This document shows positions 1 through 8,946 of a stretch of DNA of 64,000 nucleotides, piece by piece; positions within the stretch are counted from its first letter, which is position 1; every line of letters begins with the position of its first letter. Below the pieces are notes generated by a model. It was given only the letters and a program-made list of their open reading frames with translations, searched no databases and had not been told where the DNA came from. This DNA comes from Castellaniella sp. (GTDB lineage: Bacteria; Pseudomonadota; Gammaproteobacteria; Burkholderiales; Burkholderiaceae_B). The DNA lies in the NCBI RefSeq assembly GCF_004321985.1, contig NZ_SCQN01000046.1, positions 186,001-250,000 on the forward strand. The letters run 5' to 3'. Position numbers and translations under genes: made by a program.

Positions 1-281
1 CGGCGGAACTCTTCGAAGGTGCGTTCGGATTTGCTGGACATGCTGATTTCGACGAAGACCAGCAGCCCCGCATCCAGCGCCGCCGGGGAAACCCTGGCGT
101 GGTAACCCATGATCACGCCATCTCGTTCCAGCCGCCTGACCCGCTCGATGCAGGGCGTGACTGTCAGGCCGATGGCGTCGGCCAGCTCCGTCATGGAGAG
201 ACGGCCATTCTGCTGAAGCAGGTCCAGAATGCGTCGATCGATTTTGTCCAGGGCGTGGACGGATTCTTTCTGGATGCGCAT
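1..281 (-). CDS. lrp: Lrp/AsnC-family transcriptional regulator, partial (C-terminus lost at window edge)
   Basis: The first 94 or so codons of an Lrp-type regulator are present; the rest lies outside the window. The visible N-terminus carries the winged-helix DNA-binding domain. It includes DKIDRRILDLLQQNGRLS, then TELADAIGLTVTPCIERV as the recognition helix, then the start of the RAM ligand-binding domain (DAGLLVFVEISM). This closely follows the pattern of enterobacterial Lrp. The gene is divergent from dadA. In Proteobacteria an Lrp-type regulator beside D-amino-acid dehydrogenase commonly senses alanine or leucine and controls dadA, so it is probably the local dadA regulator. Whether it is the global Lrp or a dedicated paralogue (DadR/BkdR type) cannot be decided from the fragment. 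I give the symbol on family similarity. Confidence 0.85.
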   Translation of the reverse strand, partial: MRIQKESVHALDKIDRRILDLLQQNGRLSMTELADAIGLTVTPCIERVRRLERDGVIMGYHARVSPAALDAGLLVFVEISMSSKSERTFEEFR

Positions 282-399
282 GGCGGGAATTCCTGGTCAG
301 GAGCTGGCTGTCGACGGGACCATGCGCCGGGCTGCGGCGCCAGGCTGGGGCGTGCCAGCATTTCATGCTGTGGGCGCTCGATTGTGCTGCCAAGTCCTC

Positions 400-478
400 A
401 TTGTATTTCATGGAAACCTGATTTTTTCATAAAAAATTAGCCAGCTATATCGCCTATCATCATGAAAAATCATCTGTT
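400..478 (+). promoter_or_regulatory. AT-rich divergent lrp/dadA control region
   Basis: The 208-bp space between the divergent lrp and dadA starts becomes strongly AT-rich from about 400 to 478 (runs such as ATTTTTTCATAAAAAATTAG), unlike the GC-rich genes on either side. Lrp-family proteins bind degenerate AT-rich sites, so this is the likely place for the dadA promoter and Lrp sites. I see no clean sigma-70 hexamer pair and do not assign individual boxes. A weak GAGGAA ribosome site (480-485) precedes the dadA start. Confidence 0.35.
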
Positions 479-489
479 TGAGGAACGTC

Positions 490-1740
490 ATGAAGGTTCT
501 GATCTTGGGAGCCGGCGTAGTGGGTGTCACGAGCGCCTATTACCTTGCCCGCCAGGGGCACGAAGTGACCGTCGTGGATCGCGAGCCGGACACGGCCGAA
601 GAGACCAGCTTTGGGAATGCCGGTCAGCTCTCCTTTGGCTATTCCTCTCCGTGGGCGGCACCGGGGATTCCGTTGAAAGCGCTGAAGTGGATGTTCCAGG
701 AGCATTCGCCGCTGACCATTCGCCCCGATGGCAGCGTGGACCAGGTCAAGTGGCTGTTGCAGATGTGGCGCAACTGCACGCCGGCGCGCTACGCCCTGAA
801 CAAAGAGCGCATGCTGCGGATGTCGTCCTACAGCCGGCAGTGCCTGCATGCACTGGAAGCCGACACCGGCATCCAGTTCGAGGGCCGGCGTCAGGGTACC
901 CTGCAGCTGTTCCGCACCCAGAAGCAGATGGACGATGCGCAGCGCGACGTCCAGGCGCTCAGCGATGCGGGGGTGTCTTTCGAGCTTGTGGAAGGAGATC
1001 GCCTGGCACAGTATGAGCCGGCGCTGGCCCGGGTCCGCCACAAGCTGGTGGGCGGTTTGCGCACACCCGATGACGAGACGGGTGACTGCCGTCTGTTCAC
1101 GCATGCGCTGACCCGGCTGGCCGAGGATCTGGGTGTCCGGTTCCGCTACAACGAAACCATTCAGTCATTGCAGCAATCGGGCGGTCGCCTGACGGGTGTG
1201 CAATGCGCCTCCGGCTTGCTGCAGGCCGATGCCTACGTCGTGGCGCTGGGTTCCTGGTCGCCCCTGTTGCTGAAGGGGCTCGTCGATATTCCGGTCTATC
1301 CGATGAAGGGTTATTCGATTACGGTGGACATCGCCGACGCGGCCTGCGCGCCCGAGTCCACCCTGTTGGACGAAACCTACAAGATCGCATTGACGCGTTT
1401 TGACCAGCGCATTCGCGTTGGCGGCATGGCAGAGGTCGTGGGTTACGACAAGTCGCTGAACCCGCGCCGTCAGCAGACGCTGGAAATGGTGCTCAACGAT
1501 TTGTTCCCAGGCAGCTATCGCCCGGGTGACGTGCACTTCTGGACGGGGTTGCGCCCCAAGACCCCGGACAGTACCCCCATCGTCGGCCGTACGCCGCTGG
1601 ACAACCTGTATCTGAACACCGGCCACGGCACGTTGGGCTGGACCATGTCCTGCGGCAGTGGCCAGCTGATCGCCGATATCGTGTCTGGCAACCCGACGGC
1701 AATCCGCAGCGATGACCTGGGGGTCTCGCGGTACCGTTGA
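490..1740 (+). CDS. dadA: D-amino acid dehydrogenase small subunit
   Basis: This FAD-dependent, membrane-associated dehydrogenase oxidatively deaminates D-amino acids, chiefly D-alanine, to 2-oxo acids and passes electrons to the respiratory chain. The protein is 416 aa, normal for DadA. It opens with the Rossmann dinucleotide fold [20 protein letters not shown] followed by VVDRE, and has the DAO-family C-terminus with [16 protein letters not shown] and [17 protein letters not shown] chose the start at 490 because GAGGAA lies just upstream and the Rossmann strand begins immediately; an in-frame ATG at 478 would add four residues. It is divergent from an Lrp-type regulator, the usual arrangement for alanine catabolism. 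No alanine racemase gene (dadX) follows; argJ is convergent 13 bp downstream. Confidence 0.95.
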   Translation: MKVLILGAGVVGVTSAYYLARQGHEVTVVDREPDTAEETSFGNAGQLSFGYSSPWAAPGIPLKALKWMFQEHSPLTIRPDGSVDQVKWLLQMWRNCTPARYALNKERMLRMSSYSRQCLHALEADTGIQFEGRRQGTLQLFRTQKQMDDAQRDVQALSDAGVSFELVEGDRLAQYEPALARVRHKLVGGLRTPDDETGDCRLFTHALTRLAEDLGVRFRYNETIQSLQQSGGRLTGVQCASGLLQADAYVVALGSWSPLLLKGLVDIPVYPMKGYSITVDIADAACAPESTLLDETYKIALTRFDQRIRVGGMAEVVGYDKSLNPRRQQTLEMVLNDLFPGSYRPGDVHFWTGLRPKTPDSTPIVGRTPLDNLYLNTGHGTLGWTMSCGSGQLIADIVSGNPTAIRSDDLGVSRYR

Positions 1741-1753
1741 TCCGGGCGGTGTT

Positions 1754-2980
1754 CTAAGACCGGTAGTCGGCGTTGATGCTGACGTATTCGTGCGACAGGT
1801 CGCAGGTGTAGACCGTGTCGGTTACGTCGCCGCGCCCCAGCGCTACCCGTACCAGGATCTCGGCGGCTGCCATGACGCGTTGGCCGTCAGCTTCCTGGTA
1901 GCCGGGATCGCGCCCGCCGTGGCTCGCCACGCGCACGTCCCCCAGCCAGAGCGTGATCCTGGACACATCCAGATCCTCCACACCCGAATAGCCGATGGCG
2001 CACAGGATGCGCCCCAGGTTCGGGTCCGACGCAAAGAACGCGGTCTTCACCAGCGGCGAGTGCGCAATCGAGTAGGCGACTTTCAAGGCTTCTTCGGTGG
2101 TGGCTGCCTGTTCGACCTGTATCGTCATGAACTTGGTCGAGCCTTCGGCGTCGCGCACGATCTTCTGGGCCAAGTCGCGAGCGGCGTCGGTCAGCGCCTG
2201 CTCCAGCGCTGCGAAGCGCGGATCGGCGGCGGATTCGATCAATACCCCGCTTGCGCCCGTGGCCATGATGATGAAGGAATCGTTGGTCGACGTATCCCCA
2301 TCCACCGTGATGCGGTTGAAGGACCGGTCCGCGATCCGCTTCACCATCGGACGCAGCAGCGCCGTCGTCAGTCCCGCATCGGTTCCCAGGAACCCCAGCA
2401 TGGTTGCCATGTTGGGGTGAATCATCCCCGCCCCCTTGCTGATCCCCGTCAGCGTGACCGTCTGGCCGCCCAGCTCGATTTTCCGTGAATGGATCTTGGG
2501 CTGGGTGTCCGTGGTCATGATGCTGTGGGCCGCCTCGAACCAGTGGTCGGGGCGGGTGTCGGCGACGGCCGCCGGCAACGCGGCAATGATGCGGTTCACA
2601 GGCAGCGGCTCCAGGATTACTCCCGTGGAGAAGGGCAGGATCTGGCCGGACTCCAGGTGGAGCTGCTTCGCCAGCGCCTCACAGGTCTGGCGCGCCGCCT
2701 GCAGACCAGGGACCCCCGTGCCGGCATTGGCGTTTCCCGTGTTGATCACGAGTGCGCGGATGCCGGAGTTGCCCGCCAGGTGAGCCTCGCAGATCTGGAC
2801 GGGCGCGGCGCGGAACCGGTTTCGTGTGAAGACGCCGGCCACCGATGTGCCCTCGTCCAGCAGGAATACGGTGAGATCGCGGTGGTTGGCCTTGCGCACC
2901 CCTGCTTCGGTTATGCCGATGCGGGTGCCCGGTACTGGGAAAACGTCGTTGCGTGCAGGGATGTTCAGGTTGATGGCCAT
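1754..2980 (-). CDS. argJ: Bifunctional ornithine acetyltransferase / N-acetylglutamate synthase
   Basis: ArgJ transfers the acetyl group from N-acetylornithine to glutamate, running the cyclic arginine pathway; bifunctional forms also make N-acetylglutamate from acetyl-CoA. The 408-aa protein is full length. The self-cleavage site is clear: [16 protein letters not shown], where the Thr at about residue 193 becomes the N-terminal nucleophile of the beta chain. Other family hallmarks are [26 protein letters not shown] and GDTSTNDS. I start at 2980 ([12 protein letters not shown]), where the family homology begins; an upstream in-frame Met at 3031 would add an unsupported tail. The window also carries argC, consistent with dispersed arginine genes. 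Mono- versus bifunctionality cannot be told from sequence alone. Confidence 0.95.
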   Translation of the reverse strand: MAINLNIPARNDVFPVPGTRIGITEAGVRKANHRDLTVFLLDEGTSVAGVFTRNRFRAAPVQICEAHLAGNSGIRALVINTGNANAGTGVPGLQAARQTCEALAKQLHLESGQILPFSTGVILEPLPVNRIIAALPAAVADTRPDHWFEAAHSIMTTDTQPKIHSRKIELGGQTVTLTGISKGAGMIHPNMATMLGFLGTDAGLTTALLRPMVKRIADRSFNRITVDGDTSTNDSFIIMATGASGVLIESAADPRFAALEQALTDAARDLAQKIVRDAEGSTKFMTIQVEQAATTEEALKVAYSIAHSPLVKTAFFASDPNLGRILCAIGYSGVEDLDVSRITLWLGDVRVASHGGRDPGYQEADGQRVMAAAEILVRVALGRGDVTDTVYTCDLSHEYVSINADYRS

Positions 2981-3089
2981 GTGATGGAGACCCCAGGAAG
3001 CAGGACCGGCATGCCGTACGGAGGACGGCAATCCGGGAATCGGCTGAAAGCTGCCATTCTAATGCCGAAACGCAGCTCGCACGGCGGCC

Positions 3090-4367
3090 TCACAGGTGTG
3101 CGAAGACCCGTTCCGCGGCATCCAGCGTCGCCTGGATGACGGCGTCGTCGTGAGTCGCCGACACGAAGCCCGCCTCGAAGGCGGAAGGGGCGAAATGCAC
3201 GCCCGCCGCCAGCATCCCGTGGAAGAACCGCTTGAAGGCTTCGGTATCGCAGGCGGAGACCTCTGCCAGACTGGTGGGCGGCGTGGCCCGAAAGTACAGG
3301 CCGAACATGCCGCCCTGCCAGTCGGCTGAGAACGGCACGCCATGGGCCTGGGCGCGCTCGATCAGCCCCAGGACCAGCGACCCGGTGTGCTGGTGCAGGG
3401 CTTCGTAGAAACCGGGCTGGGCAAGCCGGCGCAGTGTGACGCGGCCCGCGGCCACGGCGACCGGGTTTCCCGACAGTGTCCCCGCCTGGTAGACAGCCCC
3501 CAGGGGGGCGATCTGCGCCATGATGTCGGCCCGCCCGCCGAAAGCGCCGACGGGCATGCCGCCGCCGATGATCTTGGCCAGTGTCGTCAGGTCCGGCGTG
3601 ATTCCCGTCAGCCCCTGGACGCCCTGGGGACCGACCCGAAAGCCAGTCATGACCTCGTCGAAGATCAGCACCGCGCCGTGCTGCGTGCAGAGCTGGCGCA
3701 GGCCTTCCAGGAAGCCCGGAGTCGGGCGCACCATGTTCATGTTGCCGGCAATGGGCTCGACGATGATGCAGGCGATGTCGTTGGGGTATTGCGCAAAGGC
3801 GGCCTGCACAGCGGCCAGGTCGTTGTAGTCCAGCACGACCGTATGGCGCACGAATTCAGGCGGGACTCCGGCCGAGGTCGGATTGCCGAAGGTCAGCATG
3901 CCGGACCCCGCCTTGACCAGCAGGCTGTCCGCGTGGCCGTGGTAACAGCCCTCGAATTTGATGATCTTGTTGCGCCCGGTGTAACCGCGGGCCAGGCGGA
4001 TCGCCGACATGGTCGCCTCGGTGCCGGAGCTGACCAGCCGGACCTGCTGGATCGACGGCAGGCGCTCGATGATGGCTTCGGCGATGTCGATCTCGGCCTC
4101 GGTCGGGGCGCCGAAGGACAGGCCGTTCACGGCCGCTTGCTGGACTGCCTGTACGACTTCGGGGTCGGCGTGGCCCAGGATGGCAGGCCCCCAGGATCCG
4201 ATGTAGTCGATGTAGCGGGTGCCCTCGGCATCCCATAGATAGGGGCCCTGGGCGCGCGCGATGAACGGGGGCGTGCCGCCTACCGACCGGAAGGCGCGTA
4301 CGGGCGAGTTGACTCCGCCGGGGATGACGCGACAGGCGCGTTCGAAAAGTTCGATATTGCGGGACAT
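3090..4367 (-). CDS. hemL: Glutamate-1-semialdehyde 2,1-aminomutase
   Basis: HemL converts glutamate-1-semialdehyde to 5-aminolevulinate, the second committed step of the C5 tetrapyrrole pathway. The length (425 aa) is typical. Recognisable segments are the N-terminal [19 protein letters not shown], the PLP-contacting [36 protein letters not shown], and the Schiff-base lysine in [17 protein letters not shown]. The gene follows thiE by 25 bp on the same strand, forming thiD-thiE-hemL. This order is familiar in Bordetella relatives and suggests shared transcription from the thiD promoter. Confidence 0.96.
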   Translation of the reverse strand: MSRNIELFERACRVIPGGVNSPVRAFRSVGGTPPFIARAQGPYLWDAEGTRYIDYIGSWGPAILGHADPEVVQAVQQAAVNGLSFGAPTEAEIDIAEAIIERLPSIQQVRLVSSGTEATMSAIRLARGYTGRNKIIKFEGCYHGHADSLLVKAGSGMLTFGNPTSAGVPPEFVRHTVVLDYNDLAAVQAAFAQYPNDIACIIVEPIAGNMNMVRPTPGFLEGLRQLCTQHGAVLIFDEVMTGFRVGPQGVQGLTGITPDLTTLAKIIGGGMPVGAFGGRADIMAQIAPLGAVYQAGTLSGNPVAVAAGRVTLRRLAQPGFYEALHQHTGSLVLGLIERAQAHGVPFSADWQGGMFGLYFRATPPTSLAEVSACDTEAFKRFFHGMLAAGVHFAPSAFEAGFVSATHDDAVIQATLDAAERVFAHL

Positions 4368-4392
4368 GTCAGTAGGCCTGGGTATGGGGGAT

Positions 4393-5034
4393 TCAGATGA
4401 AAAGATCGGTGCAGCGCTGTGCCGCTGCGCGGATGTCGGGTGCCTCGAAGATGGCGCTGATGATGGCCAGGCTGTCGGCGCCGGCCGCCAGCACTGGTGC
4501 GGAATTGTCAGCGGTCAGGCCGCCGATGGCCACCACGGCGGCACGTGGAGACTGCCGTTCGCACAGGCGCCGTCCGGTGCGGATGTGGTCCAGGGTTGCA
4601 TGCTCGGCCTCGGGCTTGGTGGTGGACGGGTACAGCGCGCCGAAGGCGATGTAATCCACGTCCTGCCGCAGGCGCTGTTCAGCGATGTCTGGCCTGTCGT
4701 AGCAGGAGCAGCCCAGCAGTTTGTCCGACCCCAGCGCGAGCCGCGCCTGGATGATCGATCCGTCGTCGCGCCCCAGATGGGCGCCGTCGGCATCCAGATC
4801 GGCGGCGAGCCGCCAGTCGTCGTTGATGATGAAGATCAGTCCCAGGCGGGTGCAGATCGCATGCACTTCCCGTGCCTGGGCGCGCCGTTCGGCTGCGGCT
4901 CCGTGCTTGCGGCGCCACTGCAGCGCTACCATGCCGCCAGCGTGCGCCTGTTCGATGGCGGAAAGCAGCCTGTCGGTGTCGGGCCAGTCGGGGGTGATGC
5001 CGTACAGGCCTCTGGGAAAGCGCAGCGGGTTCAT
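4393..5034 (-). CDS. thiE: Thiamine-phosphate synthase
   Basis: ThiE condenses HMP pyrophosphate with thiazole phosphate to thiamine monophosphate. The 213-aa TIM-barrel protein starts at 5034 ([16 protein letters not shown]). It shows the substrate-binding segments [57 protein letters not shown] and the phosphate-binding SLAIISAIF near the C-terminus. Its ATG overlaps the stop of the upstream ThiD homologue by four bases (ATGA), so the two are translationally coupled. I see no TPP riboswitch signature ahead of this pair. Confidence 0.93.
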   Translation of the reverse strand: MNPLRFPRGLYGITPDWPDTDRLLSAIEQAHAGGMVALQWRRKHGAAAERRAQAREVHAICTRLGLIFIINDDWRLAADLDADGAHLGRDDGSIIQARLALGSDKLLGCSCYDRPDIAEQRLRQDVDYIAFGALYPSTTKPEAEHATLDHIRTGRRLCERQSPRAAVVAIGGLTADNSAPVLAAGADSLAIISAIFEAPDIRAAAQRCTDLFI

Positions 5035-5840
5035 GGTGAGGTGTGCCGGAGGATGCGCTGCCCCATGCCGGGATGAAAGTGCCGGGCCAGCATGGGGGTG
5101 GCCAACGTCACGGCCTGCTGGGCGGCCTGGGCGGGCTCCTGGCCCTGGGCCAGCAGGCAGGTCATGATCGTGGCCAGCAGGCCTTCGATGTCGCTCACGC
5201 GCACGCTGGGCGCGGGCCATGGCCAGCGCCGCGAGGGCAGATCCCTGGAGTGGAAGCTCAGGCCGTTCAGATCGTTGCCCAGCGCCGCATTGCTGCACAG
5301 TACGTGCGAGATGCCGAAGTCGTGCAGGGCGGCGACCGGGCTGTCAGCCCCGGAAGCCGAGAGCAGTCCTTGGCCCGCCCAACGCTCCAGCAGGCCGGCG
5401 TCCACCACGGCCACCAGCGCCTGCGGCGCCAGCAGTTCCAGCAGCGCGCTGACCGTTTCTTCGCCGTCCAGGTCTTCCAGGTCGGGTACCGAAGGCGGAC
5501 TGGTGAGCTGCAGCACAAGAGGCAGTGTGCTGTAGTCAGCGGTGATCTGCGCCAGGACGGAGATGGTCTCCGGGTCGTATTGCGGGCCGATCTTCAGTGC
5601 GCCGATAGCCATGTCTTCGAGCAGGCATCTGGCCTGGTCGTCGATCAGGTCGGGTGCCAGGCGCTGGATGGTTTCCACGCCGGCGGTATCCTGGACGTGG
5701 ATGGCGGTGGCCACCGATCCCGCGTGGGCGCCAAGGTGGGAGCAGATGACTGCGTCAATGGGCAGGTTACTCGCGCCGCTTGGGTCGAAAGGGCCGAGAA
5801 TCAAGGGGAGTGGTGTGACGGAAAGATCAGAAGCGGCCAT
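5031..5840 (-). CDS. Atypical hydroxymethylpyrimidine/phosphomethylpyrimidine kinase homologue (ThiD-like)
   Basis: This 269-aa ribokinase-fold protein occupies the thiD position. It keeps the ThiD N-terminus in outline: LILGPFDPSGASNLPIDAVI resembles the usual AGTDPSGGAGIQAD, followed by LGAHAGSVATAIHVQDTAGV and IGALKIG. The C-terminal half is unlike ThiD. I cannot find the PNxxEA segment, and the GTGCTLS anion-hole and catalytic-Asp motif is replaced by VRVSDIEGLLATIMTC. It overlaps thiE by four bases and is divergent from the rubredoxin gene. It may be a diverged, weak or inactive kinase, or have a regulatory role with ThiE; a canonical thiD may exist elsewhere. The family call is good; the activity is uncertain. 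Confidence 0.75.
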   Translation of the reverse strand: MAASDLSVTPLPLILGPFDPSGASNLPIDAVICSHLGAHAGSVATAIHVQDTAGVETIQRLAPDLIDDQARCLLEDMAIGALKIGPQYDPETISVLAQITADYSTLPLVLQLTSPPSVPDLEDLDGEETVSALLELLAPQALVAVVDAGLLERWAGQGLLSASGADSPVAALHDFGISHVLCSNAALGNDLNGLSFHSRDLPSRRWPWPAPSVRVSDIEGLLATIMTCLLAQGQEPAQAAQQAVTLATPMLARHFHPGMGQRILRHTSP

Positions 5841-5950
5841 ATCGTGGATTGCGTGCCGGTGCGGTCATCGGCAGGTTGTGTACTATGGCCTCATTCTAAT
5901 GGATGCGGCCTGCCGTGAAAGCGTCAGACCCGATTGGCGAGGCAAACTCC

Positions 5951-6115
5951 ATGCGAACGTGGATGTGTCTGATTTGCGGCTGGATTTATGACGAGGCGGC
6001 GGGTTATCCGCAGGATGGCATTGCGCCCGGTACGCGCTGGGAAGACGTGCCGCCGAACTGGGTGTGCCCCGAATGCGGGGCCCGAAAGGAAGATTTCGAA
6101 TTGATCGAGATCTGA
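5951..6115 (+). CDS. Rubredoxin
   Basis: This small electron carrier has a single Fe(SCys)4 site. The 54-aa protein shows the two knuckles CLICGW (Cys6, Cys9) and CPECGA (Cys39, Cys42), the conserved IYDEAAGYPQDGIAPGTRWED core and VPPNWVCP. I start at 5951 (MRTWMCLICG); a longer in-frame opening from 5903 would add 16 residues not found in rubredoxins. The gene sits between divergent thiD-like and collinear yqgE, 46 bp upstream of the latter. The usual partner is a rubredoxin reductase or oxygenase; none is adjacent. Confidence 0.95.
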   Translation: MRTWMCLICGWIYDEAAGYPQDGIAPGTRWEDVPPNWVCPECGARKEDFELIEI

Positions 6116-6161
6116 TAACCTAGGAGATATAGGCCGTGAGGCCGGTCAACCGGAGGTTGCC

Positions 6162-6758
6162 ATGACTACAGAACCGCATGCTGCTGAAGACCGCCCGCAG
6201 ATCGATCTGTCGCGGCAGTTCCTGTTGGCCATGCCGGGCCGGGTCTCGGGCGAGCTGGCCAACACGGTGATCTACGTCTGCGAGCATACCGAGCATGGCG
6301 CGTTGGGACTGGTGATCAACCGTCCCACGGACCTCACGGTGGGCGATCTGCTGCAGCGTATCGACCTGAAGCTCTCTCTGGAGATCGGGCCGATCCAGAA
6401 GGCCCCCGTGTTCTTTGGCGGACCGGTCCAGACGGATCGCGGGTTCGTGCTGCATGTCCCACAGCGCGCATATGGCTCCAGCATCGCACTGGGCGACGAC
6501 GTGGCCCTTACCACCTCGCGCGACGTGCTGCAGGACGTGGCCGATGGCCGTGGCCCGGAACACGTCCTGGTCACGCTGGGGTACGCCGGCTGGGGGGCGG
6601 GGCAGCTCGAGGACGAACTCGTGCGCAATGCCTGGCTCAACGTCCTCGCGACGCGCGAGATCCTCTTCGAGACGCCGGCCGAGGACCGCTACGATGCCGC
6701 GCTAGCCCAGCTTGGCATCCGGCCGTCCATGCTGACAGGTGACGCGGGGCATGCCTGA
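6162..6758 (+). CDS. yqgE: YqgE/AlgH family protein (UPF0301)
   Basis: This conserved 198-aa cytoplasmic protein belongs to the UPF0301/AlgH family, whose biochemical role is not established. The family core is visible: QFLLAMPGRVSGELANTVIY, CEHTEHGALGLVINRPTD, VFFGGPVQTDRGFVLH, and near the end VLVTLGYAGWGAGQLEDEL. GGAGG (6149-6154) lies upstream of the ATG. It overlaps ruvX by eight bases, the widespread yqgE-ruvX pair, so translation is probably coupled. Confidence 0.93.
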   Translation: MTTEPHAAEDRPQIDLSRQFLLAMPGRVSGELANTVIYVCEHTEHGALGLVINRPTDLTVGDLLQRIDLKLSLEIGPIQKAPVFFGGPVQTDRGFVLHVPQRAYGSSIALGDDVALTTSRDVLQDVADGRGPEHVLVTLGYAGWGAGQLEDELVRNAWLNVLATREILFETPAEDRYDAALAQLGIRPSMLTGDAGHA

Positions 6759-7170
6759 CCCGGCATCCGGCCGTGCCTGCGAACGGACGCTGCTGGCATT
6801 TGATTTCGGGCTGAAAAAGATCGGTGTGGCGATTGGAAACACGCTGACGGCCCAGGCGCGCCCGCTCTGCATCCTGCGGCCCGCAACCCGCGACCAGCGC
6901 TTCGCCCAGATCGGGCCCCTGCTTGCGCAGTGGCAGCCCGATGCTGTCGTGGTGGGCCTGCCTCTGACGCTGGATGGCGATGAACAGCCTGCGTCGCTTC
7001 AGAGCCGCCGCTTCGCACGTCAGATCGAAGGCAGATACCATGTGCCGGTGCTGCTGGTGGATGAGCGCGGCTCCAGTCTGGAGGCGCAGCATATCCTGGG
7101 ATCGAATGCGCCCGATGATGCCGTGGCCGCCGCCGTCATCCTGCAGCGCTATCTGGACAGCCTGCCCTAG
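6751..7170 (+). CDS. ruvX: Putative pre-16S rRNA nuclease / Holliday junction resolvase-like protein
   Basis: This RNase H-fold nuclease of the YqgF/RuvX family is implicated in maturation of the 16S rRNA 5' end. The 139-aa protein carries the first catalytic acidic strand LLAFDFGLKKIGVAIGN, the VVGLPLTLDGDEQ strand, and VLLVDERGSSLEA with the second acidic cluster; the last Asp-rich segment is NAPDDAVAAAVIL. I favour the ATG at 6751 (MPDPASGRAC), which overlaps the yqgE stop by eight bases; an in-frame ATG at 6739 would give a 20-base overlap. Convergent with the enoyl-CoA hydratase gene. Confidence 0.92.
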   Translation: MPDPASGRACERTLLAFDFGLKKIGVAIGNTLTAQARPLCILRPATRDQRFAQIGPLLAQWQPDAVVVGLPLTLDGDEQPASLQSRRFARQIEGRYHVPVLLVDERGSSLEAQHILGSNAPDDAVAAAVILQRYLDSLP

Positions 7171-7186
7171 TTAACCAGACAGGGCA

Positions 7187-7987
7187 TTAGCGCCCGCGGT
7201 ATTCGGGCGGGCGCTTTTCCAGAAATGCCTGCATGCCTTCGGCGCGATCGGCTGTCTTGAAGACTTCCGTGACCATCTGGCGCTCGAATGCCAGCCCCTT
7301 GGACAGGGGTTGCTCGAAGGCTTCGCGGGTGGCTTTCTTGGCGTATTGCACCGACAGAGGAGGCCTGGATGCAATCACGGCCGCGATCGACCGGGCCCGG
7401 GCGACGACCTGGGCGTCGGGGACCACCTCGGCCACCAGCCCTGCTTGAAGGGCGCGGGCGGCCGGGATCCGTTCACCGCTCATGATCATGTACATGGCCA
7501 GGGCCTTGCCGACAGCGCGGGGCAGGCGCTGGGTTCCGCCGTCTCCGGGGATCACGCCGATGGTGATTTCGCCCTGGCCGAATGAGGCGCCTTCGCCGGC
7601 GATGATGAGATCGCACAGCATGGCGAGTTCCAGTCCGCCGCCGATGGCGGGGCCGTTGACGGCGGCGATCAGGGGCTTGGGAAAGTGTTCGATCTGTCGC
7701 CAGCGTTCCAGCCGGCCCTCGTCCAGATACCAGTCCACCCCCTGGGTGGCCATTCCGGAGATGTCCGATCCAGCAGAGAAAATCCGTTCCGAACCGGTCA
7801 GGACGACGCACCGGATGGCCGGCGTGTCCAGGGCCGTCCGAAGCTGGGCACAGAGTTCCACCATCAGTTCCGTGCTGAGCGAATTGGCCTTGCGGGGGCG
7901 ATTCAGCGCCAGCATCATGACGCCGTCGTCCGTGATCTCGGTCAGGACGAGATTCATGGCGGCGGGATCCGGTGAGGGGTGAGCCAT
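7187..7987 (-). CDS. Enoyl-CoA hydratase/isomerase family protein
   Basis: This crotonase-fold enzyme acts on an acyl-CoA, most simply hydrating a 2-enoyl-CoA. It contains the oxyanion-hole segments RIFSAGSDISGMA and GPAIGGGLELAMLCD and the FGQGEITIGVIPGDGGTQRL segment, so both acidic residues expected of an active hydratase are present. The C-terminus has EAFEQPLSKGLAFERQ and FLEKRPPEYRG. I use the ATG at 7987, three bases beyond the aldolase-family stop; an internal ATG at 7957 (MNLVLTEITDD) fits the family N-terminus as well, and neither has a strong ribosome site. It is the last gene of a two-gene minus-strand operon in the catabolic island. Close to PaaF-type hydratases, but the substrate is unknown. 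Confidence 0.88.
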   Translation of the reverse strand: MAHPSPDPAAMNLVLTEITDDGVMMLALNRPRKANSLSTELMVELCAQLRTALDTPAIRCVVLTGSERIFSAGSDISGMATQGVDWYLDEGRLERWRQIEHFPKPLIAAVNGPAIGGGLELAMLCDLIIAGEGASFGQGEITIGVIPGDGGTQRLPRAVGKALAMYMIMSGERIPAARALQAGLVAEVVPDAQVVARARSIAAVIASRPPLSVQYAKKATREAFEQPLSKGLAFERQMVTEVFKTADRAEGMQAFLEKRPPEYRGR

Positions 7988-7989
7988 GG

Positions 7990-8946
7990 CTAGGCGACTT
8001 TTGCGTAGACGGATTTGGGTGTCAGACCTGCCTGGTCCAGCCAGTGCGCCAGGCGCTTGGGATTGTGGGTGGACTTCAGCGGTGGGCGCACATAGGCATT
8101 GGGCAGGCGGCCCAGCGCAACCAGCGATTCCTTCATTCTGGCCTGCCAGTCGATGTACGGGGCCTCGTAGAAGGCCTGCACGGCGGCATAGATGCGGTCG
8201 CCGACTGCCTTGGCGCGCGGCAGATCGTTTTGCTGGAAGGCTTCGAACAGCGCTACCTGCAGATTGGCAATCACGCTGCCGGCACCGGAGATGATGCCCC
8301 GCACGCCCATGGGGACCGAGCCCATGAGCCAGGACGAGTGGGTCGTCAGGACGCTGACCGGCCGGGCCAGCGCGTGGAGGTTGCGGACCTGCTTTTCGTG
8401 CAGTGCCGGATCCGAACACATGTCCTTGATGGCGACGATCTGGGGAATGGTTTCGCAGACCTTGATCAGCGTGTCGAAGGAAAGCTGCAGCCCGGTCCAT
8501 TTTGGGAACTGGAAGAGCACGATCGGCAGGTCCGTCGCGTCAGCCAGCGCCTTGTAGTAGTCCACGAACAGCTCGGGGCGGTCTTCCCCGCGGAACATCA
8601 GGACATTGGGTGGGAAGGCCAGCAAACAGCGCGCACCGCCGGCGGCGGCCATGCGCGCGAGTTTCTGGGCATAGCGCGTGCTTTCCGAATAGATGCCGCA
8701 GATGATGGGCGTGTGGTCGTCGACCATGTCCATCGTCAGGTCCAGGGCAAGCTTCTGCTCCTCGAAGGACAGCGTATGGACCTCTGCGGCGTGGCCGTTG
8801 ATCACCAGCCCGGTGACCCCCGCCGTGCCGGCCAGGTCCTGTACGTGCCGCTTGTAAGCGGCCTGGTCGATTTCCAGGTCGGCCTGGAAGGGCATGAGGA
8901 CGGCTGGAATGACGCCTTCGGGGGTGTAGAGGGAAGAAGAACCCAT
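7990..8946 (-). CDS. Dihydrodipicolinate synthase/N-acetylneuraminate lyase family protein
   Basis: This is a class I aldolase-superfamily protein of 318 aa. The Schiff-base lysine is present in QIVAIKDMCSDP (Lys174). The substrate-loop motif usually written GTTGE reads GHAAE here (51-55, in VINGHAAEVHTLS), and the strand that normally carries the catalytic Tyr (VLYNVP) reads VLFQFP, so Phe replaces Tyr at 145. It is therefore not the housekeeping lysine-pathway DapA. It more likely acts as a lyase, aldolase or hydratase on a carboxylated intermediate of the island pathway. The start at 8946 has a good AGGAGCGAG ribosome site. It is divergent from the CoA-transferase gene across a 309-bp control region and is followed directly by the enoyl-CoA hydratase gene. 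Confidence 0.85.
   Translation of the reverse strand: MGSSSLYTPEGVIPAVLMPFQADLEIDQAAYKRHVQDLAGTAGVTGLVINGHAAEVHTLSFEEQKLALDLTMDMVDDHTPIICGIYSESTRYAQKLARMAAAGGARCLLAFPPNVLMFRGEDRPELFVDYYKALADATDLPIVLFQFPKWTGLQLSFDTLIKVCETIPQIVAIKDMCSDPALHEKQVRNLHALARPVSVLTTHSSWLMGSVPMGVRGIISGAGSVIANLQVALFEAFQQNDLPRAKAVGDRIYAAVQAFYEAPYIDWQARMKESLVALGRLPNAYVRPPLKSTHNPKRLAHWLDQAGLTPKSVYAKVA

Noticed and set aside
5841-5950. Possible TPP riboswitch ahead of the thiD-thiE-hemL operon
   Set aside because: The conserved CUGAGA and ACCUGA-type elements are not present.
7957-8500. N-terminal extension of the enoyl-CoA hydratase frame up to 8500
   Set aside because: It lies antiparallel in frame only, inside the aldolase-family gene, and is not homologous to hydratases.
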